Source of the DNA: an uncultured Bacteroidota bacterium
GTDB lineage: Bacteria > Bacteroidota > Bacteroidia > UKL13-3
DNA length: 10,267 bases
NCBI GenBank assembly: GCA_903907885.1
Contig: CAIVPY010000583.1
Coordinates: 1 to 10,267, forward strand
Direction of reading: 5' to 3'
The notes under the pieces were generated by a model, which saw nothing but the letters and a program-made list of their open reading frames with translations, was not told the DNA's origin and made no database searches. This document shows, in pieces, positions 1 to 6,698 of this stretch (position 1 is the first letter of the stretch; the number at the start of each line of letters is the position of its first letter). Both the position numbers and the translations under genes were made by a program.

Positions 1-291
1 ACAGCTTTCCAATTTAGCACTGGTCAGATGGAGCAAGCAGCTAAAAATCTTGCCGAACTTGAAACAAAAGCTACACTTAAAGACAGTGTGGATTTTGCTA
101 TAAGCGAAACCGAAAAACAAAAAGTGCCATTACGTGCAGCTGTTTACAATATGAAAGCCTATATGCAAGCACAAAGTCGCGATTTGATGGGTGCTAAAAA
201 ATATTTTGAAATGGCACTTAAAGAGTACCCAGATTTTGTGATGGCTAAACGCAATTTGCAACAATTGATGCAAGGCGGAAGACAACAATAA
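1..291 (+). CDS. C-terminal part of a TPR-like repeat protein (5' end outside window)
   Basis: The frame is open from the first base and ends at TAA 289-291, so only about 96 C-terminal residues are visible. A Met codon at 28 exists, but the reading continues upstream of it (TAFQFSTGQ-), so the true start is very probably off the window. The visible part is helical and rich in Ala, Gln and Lys. Its last ~50 residues, around AVYNMKAY and AKKYFEMALKEYPDF, have the alternating small/large pattern of a tetratricopeptide helix pair: A at the helix-helix contact, then Y/F, then a P after helix B. The end is Gln-rich. TPRs are protein-interaction scaffolds; the partner and the full domain set cannot be seen. 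The next gene begins 13 nt downstream, so it probably belongs to the same transcript. The TPR call rests on pattern only. Confidence 0.6.
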   Translation, partial: TAFQFSTGQMEQAAKNLAELETKATLKDSVDFAISETEKQKVPLRAAVYNMKAYMQAQSRDLMGAKKYFEMALKEYPDFVMAKRNLQQLMQGGRQQ

Positions 292-304
292 AATAATATT
301 TTGA

Positions 305-697
305 GTGAAAAGATATAGCAGCATAGACAATTATATCTTCAAACAAGAAGAATGGATTCAAAGAAAGTATCAGGAGTTAATCCCCCTGATACTTTCGGTT
401 TCTTCTGAAATACAAGAAAGTATTAAATTTAATACGCCCTTTTACACTTACAAAGGATTTTTATTGTATTTTAGCGTCATCAAAAAAGGCAATAAATTGG
501 TGCTTGGTTTTTGTGATGGACACCTAATGAGCGATGAAGAAAACATACTTCAAGCCAATGAAGGACAAACACAGATAAGGCATTGGGTGCTGCAACGTGA
601 GGGTCTTGAAAAACATGATGTTTTAGTAAGATATATTCACGAGGCCATTTTGATTAAAGAAGAGTTATACAAACTAAAAACTAAGAATAAAAGCTAA
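305..697 (+). CDS. DUF1801 domain protein
   Basis: This 130-residue protein matches the DUF1801 (YdhG-like) pattern: an N-terminal helix (KRYSSIDNYIF), a Leu/Ile helix at ~22-32, the family hallmark around residues 36-50 (IQESIKFNTPFYTYKG, equivalent to the usual E-x-I-K-W-x-x-P-x-Y), a beta strand LLYFSVIKK, LVLGFCDG at ~65-72, and a final helix HEAILIKEEL. The family has a compact alpha/beta fold of unknown biochemical role; some members are annotated as iron-chaperone-like, without evidence here. The start is GTG at 305: an in-frame TGA sits directly upstream (302-304), and the first ATG, at residue 75, would delete the hallmark. Length is normal for the family. It lies 13 nt after the TPR-like gene and 4 nt before the acetyltransferase gene, so the three probably form one operon. 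Confidence 0.8.
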   Translation: MKRYSSIDNYIFKQEEWIQRKYQELIPLILSVSSEIQESIKFNTPFYTYKGFLLYFSVIKKGNKLVLGFCDGHLMSDEENILQANEGQTQIRHWVLQREGLEKHDVLVRYIHEAILIKEELYKLKTKNKS

Positions 698-701
698 GGC
701 A

Positions 702-1220
702 ATGGGCGAAGAAATAAATATCATTCAATCGGGCTGGAAACACCATGCCTTGCTGGCTGAGCTAGGGGCTGCCACTTTTTTCGAAACCTTTATCGATTAT
801 CATGACGAAAACGATTTAAGGCAATACATCAACAAAACATACAACATAGAGCAACTGAAAAAAAACGTTTCAGATAATCGCATACATTACTTCACCGCAT
901 ATGACAACGAGGGTGATGTGGGCTATATAAAACTTATAGATGATGTGAAACCAGACGGACTAGAAGGAAAAATCATTGAGCTCGAGAAAATATATGTTCG
1001 CAAAAGAGGACTTGGAAAACACATTGGTGCAGCCCTTATGCAAAAAGCAATCGAGTTCAGCAAGCAACAAGGCTTTGAACATCTTTTTTTAGGTGTGTGG
1101 CAAGAGAATAAAAGAGCAGTTGATTTTTATGATAAGTTTGGTTTTAAAAACTTTGGTACCAGAAAATTTGTTTTGGGCAGCCAAGAGTGTGACGACTTTT
1201 TGATGGTTTTGGATTTGTAG
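702..1220 (+). CDS. GNAT-family N-acetyltransferase, PaiA-like
   Basis: A 172-residue Gcn5-related acetyltransferase. The acetyl-CoA binding motif A is seen at residues 100-109 (RKRGLGKHIG, fitting R/Q-x-x-G-x-G/A) after the beta strand IIELEKIYV. Motif B follows at 130-148, where GVWQENKRAVDFYDKFGF carries the usual Asn136 and the Tyr143 that often serves as general acid. The N-terminal LAELGAATFFETF segment, the GVW-x-x-N signature and the length resemble Bacillus PaiA, a spermidine/spermine acetyltransferase. The substrate here is inferred only by that resemblance and could be another small amine or a protein N-terminus. It should be cytosolic: no signal peptide or membrane segment is visible. 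It begins 4 nt after the DUF1801 gene, suggesting translational coupling. The family is near certain; the polyamine substrate is not. Confidence 0.85.
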   Translation: MGEEINIIQSGWKHHALLAELGAATFFETFIDYHDENDLRQYINKTYNIEQLKKNVSDNRIHYFTAYDNEGDVGYIKLIDDVKPDGLEGKIIELEKIYVRKRGLGKHIGAALMQKAIEFSKQQGFEHLFLGVWQENKRAVDFYDKFGFKNFGTRKFVLGSQECDDFLMVLDL

Positions 1221-1306
1221 TTTCATATTGCACATCCACCAAAAGTTAATGTATTTTCTTTCTTTAAATGAAGGGCTATTGTATAATTTTAAATGGAGTT
1301 TGATCG

Positions 1307-1341
1307 AAAACTTTATAAGCTTGAAATGCCATAAAAGTTTT
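1307..1341 (+). terminator. Weak hairpin after the acetyltransferase gene (possible terminator)
   Basis: AAAACTTTAT (1307-1316) can pair with ATAAAAGTTTT (1331-1341) with one bulged A. The loop of 14 nt contains AAGCTT. The stem is almost pure A/T and is followed by ATTTGCGTTTATTTG rather than a clean U-tract. It is the only hairpin candidate I see in the 161-nt gap between the first operon and the glycosyltransferase, and it may be chance in AT-rich sequence. Confidence 0.2.
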
Positions 1342-1357
1342 ATTTGCGTTTATTTGC
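1338..1357. repeat. 10-bp tandem repeat upstream of the glycosyltransferase
   Basis: TTTTATTTGC (1338-1347) is followed directly by GTTTATTTGC (1348-1357): nine of ten bases match and the period is one helical turn. It sits 25-44 nt before the glycosyltransferase start. Each copy contains TTTG, the core of the Bacteroidota -33 element, but no good TAnnTTTG box lies 19-21 nt downstream, so a promoter role is unproven. Confidence 0.3.
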
Positions 1358-1381
1358 AGCTATATTATACATAAAAAGCAA

Positions 1382-2503
1382 ATGCTTTATATAGAACTCA
1401 TCTCCATATTTTTTGTTTACCTTTTTGTACTCATACAAGTTGTTCTTACTATCACATTACTTAACCAAGAAGAGAAAAGAAGAAAGTTACAATATATTAC
1501 AAAAAACAACGAAAACATACCCTTTGTAAGCATACTCGTTCCTGCACGAAATGAAGCCCATCAGATTACAGATTGCCTTTATAGTTTGTTTGAATTGAAT
1601 TATCCAAAAAACAAATACGAGGTGTTGATTGGTGATGATTCGTCAACGGACAATACAGCAGAATTGGTTTTGAAGCTCATCCAATCAAAAGAAAATTTTA
1701 AACTCATACCTATTACATACACACTTGGTAAAGCTCAGGCCAAGGCCAACGTGTTGGCCAATTTAGCACACCTAGCCAAAGGTGAAATATTTGCCGTTAC
1801 AGATGCAGATATTCAAGTGAAACCGAATTGGTTAATCACTTTGGTTGAAGAGTTTGATAACCCTAAAATTGCCATTGTTTCAGGAACAACTATTGTGCAA
1901 GGAGATACTTTATTTGAAAGAATGCAAGGTGTTGAATGGCTATATTCTTCAGGTCTTTTGGTAGCGTTTGATAGATTAGGTTTGAAGGGAACAGCTGTAG
2001 GCAACAATATGGCCTATACAAGAGAGGCTTACTTCAAAGTGGGGGGTTACGAAAACATTGACTTTTCTGTTACCGAGGATTTTAAATTGTTTGATACTTT
2101 TCGCAAAGCAGGGTATCAAACTAAAAACACATTGTTGGCAGAAAGCTTGAATATATCAAAAGCACAATCAGGGTTTAAAAACTTTTTACATCAACGCAAA
2201 CGCTGGCTTATTGGGGCACAAGAATTAAATTTTATTTGGAAAATGATTTTCATACTATTTGGTTCATTCTATTTAATGGTTTTCGTTTTGGCTTTCTTCT
2301 CGCTTCAATCAGCAATGGTGATGTGGACCTTAAAATTTATAATTCAATCTTTTGTGGTTATTTTGCTTAACAAGAGGCTTAAACTAAAAACCAATTATAA
2401 AGATGTATTGCTTTTGGAACCCTATTATATTATTAGTAGCATTGCTGTTATAGCATTCTATCTATCACCTTCGAAAATGGGTTGGAAAGACCGAGAATAT
2501 TAA
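1382..2503 (+). CDS. Membrane-anchored family 2 glycosyltransferase
   Basis: A 373-residue processive-type GT2 enzyme that transfers a sugar from a nucleotide-sugar donor, probably to a lipid or polysaccharide acceptor at the inner membrane. One transmembrane helix lies at ~5-27. The cytosolic GT-A domain follows: VSILVPARNE (49-58), GDDSSTDNT with Asp85/86 (84-92), the metal-binding TDADI motif (Asp141, Asp143), GNNMAYTREAYFKVGGY (~207-223), the TED motif with catalytic-base candidate Asp233, and QRKRW (Gln271, Arg274, Trp275), the Q-x-x-R-W signature of processive enzymes. Three hydrophobic segments follow at ~286-308, 311-330 and 345-362, and the tail WKDREY resembles the WKGR-x-Y end of this subgroup. 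All catalytic motifs are intact. It appears monocistronic, 161 nt after the previous gene and 141 nt before the next. Donor and acceptor cannot be told from sequence. Confidence 0.9.
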   Translation: MLYIELISIFFVYLFVLIQVVLTITLLNQEEKRRKLQYITKNNENIPFVSILVPARNEAHQITDCLYSLFELNYPKNKYEVLIGDDSSTDNTAELVLKLIQSKENFKLIPITYTLGKAQAKANVLANLAHLAKGEIFAVTDADIQVKPNWLITLVEEFDNPKIAIVSGTTIVQGDTLFERMQGVEWLYSSGLLVAFDRLGLKGTAVGNNMAYTREAYFKVGGYENIDFSVTEDFKLFDTFRKAGYQTKNTLLAESLNISKAQSGFKNFLHQRKRWLIGAQELNFIWKMIFILFGSFYLMVFVLAFFSLQSAMVMWTLKFIIQSFVVILLNKRLKLKTNYKDVLLLEPYYIISSIAVIAFYLSPSKMGWKDREY

Positions 2504-2531
2504 TTATTATTCATCAACTAATTTTATTCGC

Positions 2532-2566
2532 TGACTTTAGTCAACAAAATTCTTGATATGTATCAA
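2532..2566. promoter_or_regulatory. Two adjacent short palindromes upstream of the MbnP/MbnH-like pair
   Basis: TGACTTTAGTCA (2532-2543, arms TGACT/AGTCA) and TTGATATGTATCAA (2553-2566, arms TTGATA/TATCAA around TG) have centres 22 bp apart, about two helical turns. Both lie upstream of the candidate promoter for the MbnP-like gene. The first could alternatively form a small hairpin after the glycosyltransferase gene, but its two-base loop and the lack of a U-tract make a terminator unlikely. Operator function is inferred; short palindromes arise by chance in AT-rich spacers. Confidence 0.3.
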
Positions 2567-2592
2567 CTATTAATTGCTTTTTAGTTTAAACA

Positions 2593-2623
2593 TTTGAATG
2601 TTGTTGTTTATTAAATAACTTCT
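2593..2623 (+). promoter_or_regulatory. Candidate Bacteroidota promoter for the MbnP-like gene, with RBS
   Basis: TTTG (2593-2596) is followed after 19 nt by TAACTTCT (2616-2623). This gives the -33 tetramer exactly and the -7 consensus TAnnTTTG at four of six fixed positions, with correct spacing. Transcription would start near 2630, and AGAAAGGA (2631-2638) then gives an unusually good Shine-Dalgarno sequence six bases before the ATG at 2645. The -7 box is imperfect. Confidence 0.35.
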
Positions 2624-2644
2624 ACAAATGAGAAAGGATGTAAA

Positions 2645-3382
2645 ATGAAAAAATCAATACAAATTATAGTCATCTTGCTGGCAGTTTTTAGCTATTCGTG
2701 TAAAAAAAACACGAACAACCCTGTTAGTACTACTGATGGCTCCTTAGTACTTAAAATAGACTATAAAGTAGATACTAAATCGCTGCTTTTCGATAGCATG
2801 ATGTATAACAATGCAGCAGGTAATTTATATTCCATTAGCCGCCTTGAGTATTTCTTGTCGGGTTTTGTGTTTGAATCAGAAACAGGGGAGTTGGTAAATG
2901 TAGATAAAGCAATTTACCGAGATGCACGTTATCCAAATGCTTTTCTATTAAGCAATATTAAACTTGGAAACTACAAAAGTTTGCAATTCAATGTCGGTTT
3001 AGATGTTAAACACAATAAGACTGGTGCAATGGAAGCCAACGCAAATAATTTAAATATGATTTGGCCAGATGAAATGGGGGGAGGGTATCATTATGCCAAA
3101 ATAGAAGGTCGTTTTATTCATACTGATTTGAGCGAAAATGGATTTGCCATGCACCTTGGAACAGATAAAATGCTAGCTCTTCACAATATAATACCTGCAA
3201 GCATCAAAGTAAATGAAAGTTCACCCGACACCCTATTTTTAACTATGAACGTAAATGAGTGGTTTGTAAACCCTAATACTTACAATTTTTCGCTACAAGG
3301 AAATTATACCATGGGTAATGATAGTTTAATGTTAATGCTTAAAGACAATGCAAAAGATATTTTTAAAATTAGGGGCAATTAG
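2645..3382 (+). CDS. MbnP-like lipoprotein (candidate copper-binding partner of the di-heme enzyme)
   Basis: A 245-residue predicted lipoprotein: a short hydrophobic signal with Cys19 as lipid-attachment residue (SYSC, an imperfect lipobox) followed by Lys/Asn-rich linker. The body shows the MbnP-like beta-sandwich pattern: LVLKIDYKVD (~34-43), YNNAAGNLYSISRLEYFLSG (~54-73), LGNYKSLQFNVGLD (~107-120), a conserved block around NMIWPDEMGGGYHYAKIEG (~137-155), AMHLGTDK (168-175) and a C-terminal DNAKDIFKI. In methanotrophs MbnP/CorA/MopE proteins bind copper through a kynurenine made from Trp plus histidines. Here the only tryptophans are Trp140 and Trp206, and histidines lie at 123, 149, 159, 170 and 180. 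The di-heme gene overlaps its 3' end by 35 nt, as expected for an MbnP/MbnH pair. Family assignment is from remembered motifs; copper binding is inference. Confidence 0.8.
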   Translation: MKKSIQIIVILLAVFSYSCKKNTNNPVSTTDGSLVLKIDYKVDTKSLLFDSMMYNNAAGNLYSISRLEYFLSGFVFESETGELVNVDKAIYRDARYPNAFLLSNIKLGNYKSLQFNVGLDVKHNKTGAMEANANNLNMIWPDEMGGGYHYAKIEGRFIHTDLSENGFAMHLGTDKMLALHNIIPASIKVNESSPDTLFLTMNVNEWFVNPNTYNFSLQGNYTMGNDSLMLMLKDNAKDIFKIRGN

Positions 3383-4397
3383 TGGAGTCATCTTTTTGTT
3401 TGCTATTAGCAATTGCAAAAACGATACAAAACTTGAAACAGCCGAATTAGACAAACCCTATAAAATAACTGTACCTCCAGGTTTTCCTCAACCTTATCTT
3501 TCCGAGAAAAACCCAATGACCGAAAAAGGGGTTATTCTAGGCAGAATGCTATATAACGACCCGATACTGTCAACCAATGGCAAGAGTTGCTCATCATGTC
3601 ACCTCTCTCAAAATTCGTTTTCAAAACCCATGCAACATTTTAACAATGGGTATAACATAAGTGTGATGCCTCATGTGAATCTCGCCTTTAAAAAAGTGTA
3701 TAATTGGGAAGGTAGTGTACCAGATTTAGACCTTTTGCCTATGGGCGATTTTGTTCCCGAAATATTTAATACAGATGAAAAGCAATTGTTTCAAAACCTA
3801 AGCAAACATCCTATTTATCCAGGATTTTTCAAAGCTGCATTTGGTATTAACGACATCAATGCACTTAGCTTTATGGAACTGAAAACTAAAATATGCTATG
3901 CACTCGTTCAATACCTTAGAACGATGATTAGTGCTAACTCTAAATTTGATAGGTTTGTGGCTCGCACCGAAGAATTATCCCCTATTGAAGAGATGGGTAG
4001 AAAAATATTTTTTACCGAAAAGGGTGATTGCTTCCATTGTCATGGAGGACCTTTATTTACTGATAACGATTTTCATAACAATGGAGTTGATAGTGTGTTC
4101 ACTGGTTTTAATTTAGGGTATAATTTGGTAACCCAAAAACCAAGTGATATAGGAAAGTTTCACTCACCCACTTTAAGAAACATAGAACTTACTGCACCCT
4201 ATATGCATGATGGTAGATTTACTACATTGGAAGATGTGGTTGAGTTTTATAATAGTGGCGTTCATAATACCAATACCCTTGATGCCATTATGTTTAAACG
4301 CAAAAATGTGAATGCTCTTAACCTAACGGACATTGAAAAAGTGGCTTTAGTTCAATTCCTAAAAACCCTTACAGATACTACATTTCATAATATGTAG
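3348..4397 (+). CDS. Di-heme cytochrome c peroxidase-like lipoprotein (MbnH/MauG family)
   Basis: A 349-residue exported di-heme c-type cytochrome. The signal peptide ends in a lipobox-like AISNC with Cys23, so it should be periplasmic and membrane-tethered. The start at 3348 is the only one giving a complete signal peptide. Heme-binding CxxCH motifs are C81-C84-H85 and C228-C231-H232. The C-terminal half is canonical: GDCFHCHGGPLF, PTLRNIELTAPYMHDGRF (274-291) with Met286 as candidate distal axial ligand, and LEDVVEFYNSG. The N-terminal half is divergent: Trp120 in NWEG replaces the usual WDGR, no LxxQ follows, and Glu138 (PEIF) stands for the usual EM. Family members reduce peroxide (CcpA) or oxidise residues of a partner protein (MauG, MbnH). 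Pairing with the MbnP-like gene favours the latter. Alternative: an ordinary cytochrome c peroxidase with altered chemistry. Confidence 0.87.
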   Translation: MQKIFLKLGAISGVIFLFAISNCKNDTKLETAELDKPYKITVPPGFPQPYLSEKNPMTEKGVILGRMLYNDPILSTNGKSCSSCHLSQNSFSKPMQHFNNGYNISVMPHVNLAFKKVYNWEGSVPDLDLLPMGDFVPEIFNTDEKQLFQNLSKHPIYPGFFKAAFGINDINALSFMELKTKICYALVQYLRTMISANSKFDRFVARTEELSPIEEMGRKIFFTEKGDCFHCHGGPLFTDNDFHNNGVDSVFTGFNLGYNLVTQKPSDIGKFHSPTLRNIELTAPYMHDGRFTTLEDVVEFYNSGVHNTNTLDAIMFKRKNVNALNLTDIEKVALVQFLKTLTDTTFHNM

Positions 4398-4475
4398 AAA
4401 ATATTGTTCCTAAATTAGCAAAAATATTTAGTTAGCTCTATTATCAATAAGTCTATTTAACACCTTTAGTAATAG

Positions 4476-4514
4476 AAAAGCCCCCCTATGAGCTATCATT
4501 ACGGGGGGCTTTTT
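4476..4514. terminator. Strong bidirectional hairpin terminator
   Basis: AAAAGCCCCCC (4476-4486) pairs perfectly with GGGGGGCTTTT (4503-4513), an 11-bp stem with a six-pair G/C core. The 16-nt loop can itself form ATGA/TCAT. T-runs follow on both strands (CTTTTTCTAGTTTTTG on +, GCTTTTCTATT on -). It lies between the convergent di-heme gene (ends 4397) and the LruC-domain gene (ends 4643), so it can stop transcripts from both sides. A second, weaker inverted repeat (CATAGT 4569-4574 / ACTATG 4583-4588) nearby has no U-tract. The rest of the 245-nt gap holds nothing recognisable. Confidence 0.9.
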
Positions 4515-4642
4515 CTAGTTTTTGTTAGCTAAAAAATGATTGAGTAAACCGTTTTTAGTTTTACCGAACATAGTTTAATTAGACTATGATAGGTGAGTTG
4601 AGCATCTACAATTAATCCGTACATGGTTGTTTTATTTTATTA

Positions 4643-6667
4643 TTAATTTAATCTTGTATATATGTTACTTGAGTTTCTATTACCGCTATTGTTTTTATAC
4701 CAATCAGTAAATAATGTTCCTCCAGATTGTGCCCAAGCTGCGAATTTTAAATGTGCAGTTGTTATATCAGCGCTTTCAATAGGATAGGCAAATCTTTCAG
4801 GTATGTTGATTGCAAATGGAAGATTATCTGGAGTTAAATATGTTTTGCTTCCGTTTAGCTTTGTGTCATCATGGCCTGTTCCTAATAATGAGGTATTAGC
4901 TAGTCCAGTCCAATTTTTTCCAGATAAATGTATTTCAAAACCTCTATCTTTACCATGACTATTTCCCCATATAAATGGATTATATTCATTCAACCCAAAG
5001 CTTGCTAAACTAACAGGTGTAGTAAGAGTAAAATTTATATTATAGTTTACAGTGTCAACCGGGGTTACATTTTGATAGGTATTCCAATCTCTCATCTCAT
5101 AACGGCTGTTTGAGAAAACAGTTACCACAGCATTTGTTTGACCAACCTCTAAAGCTGCGCCAGTTATGTTGCTAATGTTACCCCTTAATGTAGGGAATTC
5201 AACTGCAAATGAGTTTTCAATAATACCACCACTCGCACGAAGTGTATAATTTGCTTTTACATCTTTCACTTTATTTGTAGAGTTTGTAACTACCTTATAT
5301 CTATAGTCAACAACCACATCATTCAAATCATAATCTCCTTTATATGGCCACAAGTCTTCAAATGCAACCGATGCTTTTCCAGTAGCTGATGGGTAATAAT
5401 TATTAAAAGCTCTAAGTGGATCGGCAGGGTATTCATCATCAGTATCTTTTATACCATCACCATCTGTATCGTTAGAAACTGGCAGTGTAGAAATTCCTGT
5501 GGTTGAGATTGCGCTCACTGGATTAGAAGTGGTATAAAACATAACATCATTATAATCGTGATCGCAATTTGTATAATCTCTTCTAATGTCTTCAAATCCC
5601 ATTACCAATCTATCCGTAGCTACATCACGCACCATCACCATGTGTTGACGAAGTGTTGGGCTACTTTCAGGATTTAGGTCTTTGTTTGCAAACAGTGTGT
5701 ATTGACCATTACCAATAGTAGAGTTATTTAGGTTAAATCCGTTTGAAACTATACCATATGCAATAACGGTATCAGCACCAATTTGACCTAAATAAACTTT
5801 ATTACCAGTAGACAATCCTCCATCTGAACCAGCAAATGATGAATTTGCAAAAACTACGATCATAGAATCAATGTCTGAAACTGTTTGAGGAGGATTGTTT
5901 TTATTGTATTTGTAATAAAATAAAGTATTAGTAAATCCTGCTCCTTCGGTTACAAATGTTACCCAGACATCACAAGTTTGAGTTACTAATAAGGTACGGG
6001 TTGATGTATTGTCATCAAGCAATTGAGGGTTGCGGACTGCTACCGATTGTGCTGAAGGAAACAATGCATTGATGTCATTCAGCATTTGAGTGCTAACCAC
6101 ATCATTTGGTGTTGTCAAATTATTTGGAACTCCTAACGAATTCCAACCACCTAAACGCGAAGATATTTTACTACCCGTTTTGCCTAAAGATTCTGTATAA
6201 TTATTGGTTTGTTTAATGGTTTTTACCATTAACGGGCTTTTACCCCCTAATTGTGTATTAACTTTATTTGAGTTTATTTCTAATACTATATCTGATGGCA
6301 CTCCAATATAGCTCGTGTTTAAAACAACACTTTTTAAATAGGTAGCTAACGAAACAGATGTTTTGAATACACCATTTTCGTCAGTAGCACCAGTAGTTAT
6401 CAGTTCACCACCGTTTTCTCTACTGTCTGTACTTAAGGTAACTTTTGTAAATTTTACAGGTTCGTTGTTAGTACCTAAAATACTAATTTCAAAAATAGTT
6501 TCTTGAGTTGTTTTAAATTGAAAACCAGAAGGAACTTTAATTTCATTAACATTAGCAACATTTGCTAATGGAGTTGTTGTTGAGCCATTTGTTTCTGTTA
6601 AAGAAAGTTCTTTGCGACAAGAAGCAAGCAAAGAGAGAGTAATGGCGAATGTGATTATTTTTTTCAT
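4643..6667 (-). CDS. LruC / DUF4114 / DUF4842 domain lipoprotein
   Basis: A 674-residue predicted lipoprotein with a classical lipobox LLASC (Cys17) followed by RKE. Residues ~45-135 look like an Ig-like or carboxypeptidase-regulatory beta-sandwich (ISILGTNNEPVKFTKVTL, TDENGVFKT). A DUF4114-type segment occupies ~230-380 and ends in GFEDIRRDYTNCDHDYNDVMFY (357-378). An acidic thrombospondin-type-3-like calcium motif, NDTDGDGIKDTDDEYPADP, is at 399-417. The LruC hallmark ATGKASVAFEDLWP-x-x-GDYDLNDVVVDY is at 428-455, and a DUF4842-like C-terminal beta domain continues to the end. Such proteins are widespread in Bacteroidota, probably outer-membrane or surface attached, and of unknown function; the Asp/Asn clusters suggest calcium sites. 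It stands alone, with a candidate -7 box 32 nt upstream and a shared terminator downstream. The start MKKIITFAIT is the only one preserving the signal peptide. Confidence 0.9.
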   Translation of the reverse strand: MKKIITFAITLSLLASCRKELSLTETNGSTTTPLANVANVNEIKVPSGFQFKTTQETIFEISILGTNNEPVKFTKVTLSTDSRENGGELITTGATDENGVFKTSVSLATYLKSVVLNTSYIGVPSDIVLEINSNKVNTQLGGKSPLMVKTIKQTNNYTESLGKTGSKISSRLGGWNSLGVPNNLTTPNDVVSTQMLNDINALFPSAQSVAVRNPQLLDDNTSTRTLLVTQTCDVWVTFVTEGAGFTNTLFYYKYNKNNPPQTVSDIDSMIVVFANSSFAGSDGGLSTGNKVYLGQIGADTVIAYGIVSNGFNLNNSTIGNGQYTLFANKDLNPESSPTLRQHMVMVRDVATDRLVMGFEDIRRDYTNCDHDYNDVMFYTTSNPVSAISTTGISTLPVSNDTDGDGIKDTDDEYPADPLRAFNNYYPSATGKASVAFEDLWPYKGDYDLNDVVVDYRYKVVTNSTNKVKDVKANYTLRASGGIIENSFAVEFPTLRGNISNITGAALEVGQTNAVVTVFSNSRYEMRDWNTYQNVTPVDTVNYNINFTLTTPVSLASFGLNEYNPFIWGNSHGKDRGFEIHLSGKNWTGLANTSLLGTGHDDTKLNGSKTYLTPDNLPFAINIPERFAYPIESADITTAHLKFAAWAQSGGTLFTDWYKNNSGNRNSSNIYTRLN

Positions 6668-6698
6668 GTTTGTAATGATAGCTTACATTCCTTCACTC

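Noticed and set aside
130..330. Minus-strand 66-codon frame opposite the TPR-like and DUF1801 genes
   Set aside because: It overlaps two coding genes, has low-complexity hydrophobic content and no promoter; shadow of the plus strand.
1813..2007. Minus-strand frame inside the glycosyltransferase
   Set aside because: Fully inside a gene with intact catalytic motifs on the other strand; no recognisable domain.
2628..2648. Six-codon leader frame (ATG 2628 to TGA 2646-2648) overlapping the MbnP-like start as ATGA
   Set aside because: It would resemble a translationally coupled leader peptide, but it encodes only MRKDVK, covers the Shine-Dalgarno region and has no ribosome site of its own; most likely chance.
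3931..4116. Plus-strand 61-codon frame inside the di-heme gene
   Set aside because: It lies across the second heme-binding region of a well-supported gene; shadow frame.
4569..4588. Inverted repeat CATAGT...ACTATG near the end of the LruC-domain gene
   Set aside because: Short AT-rich stem with an 8-base loop and no U-tract; the strong G/C hairpin further on explains termination.
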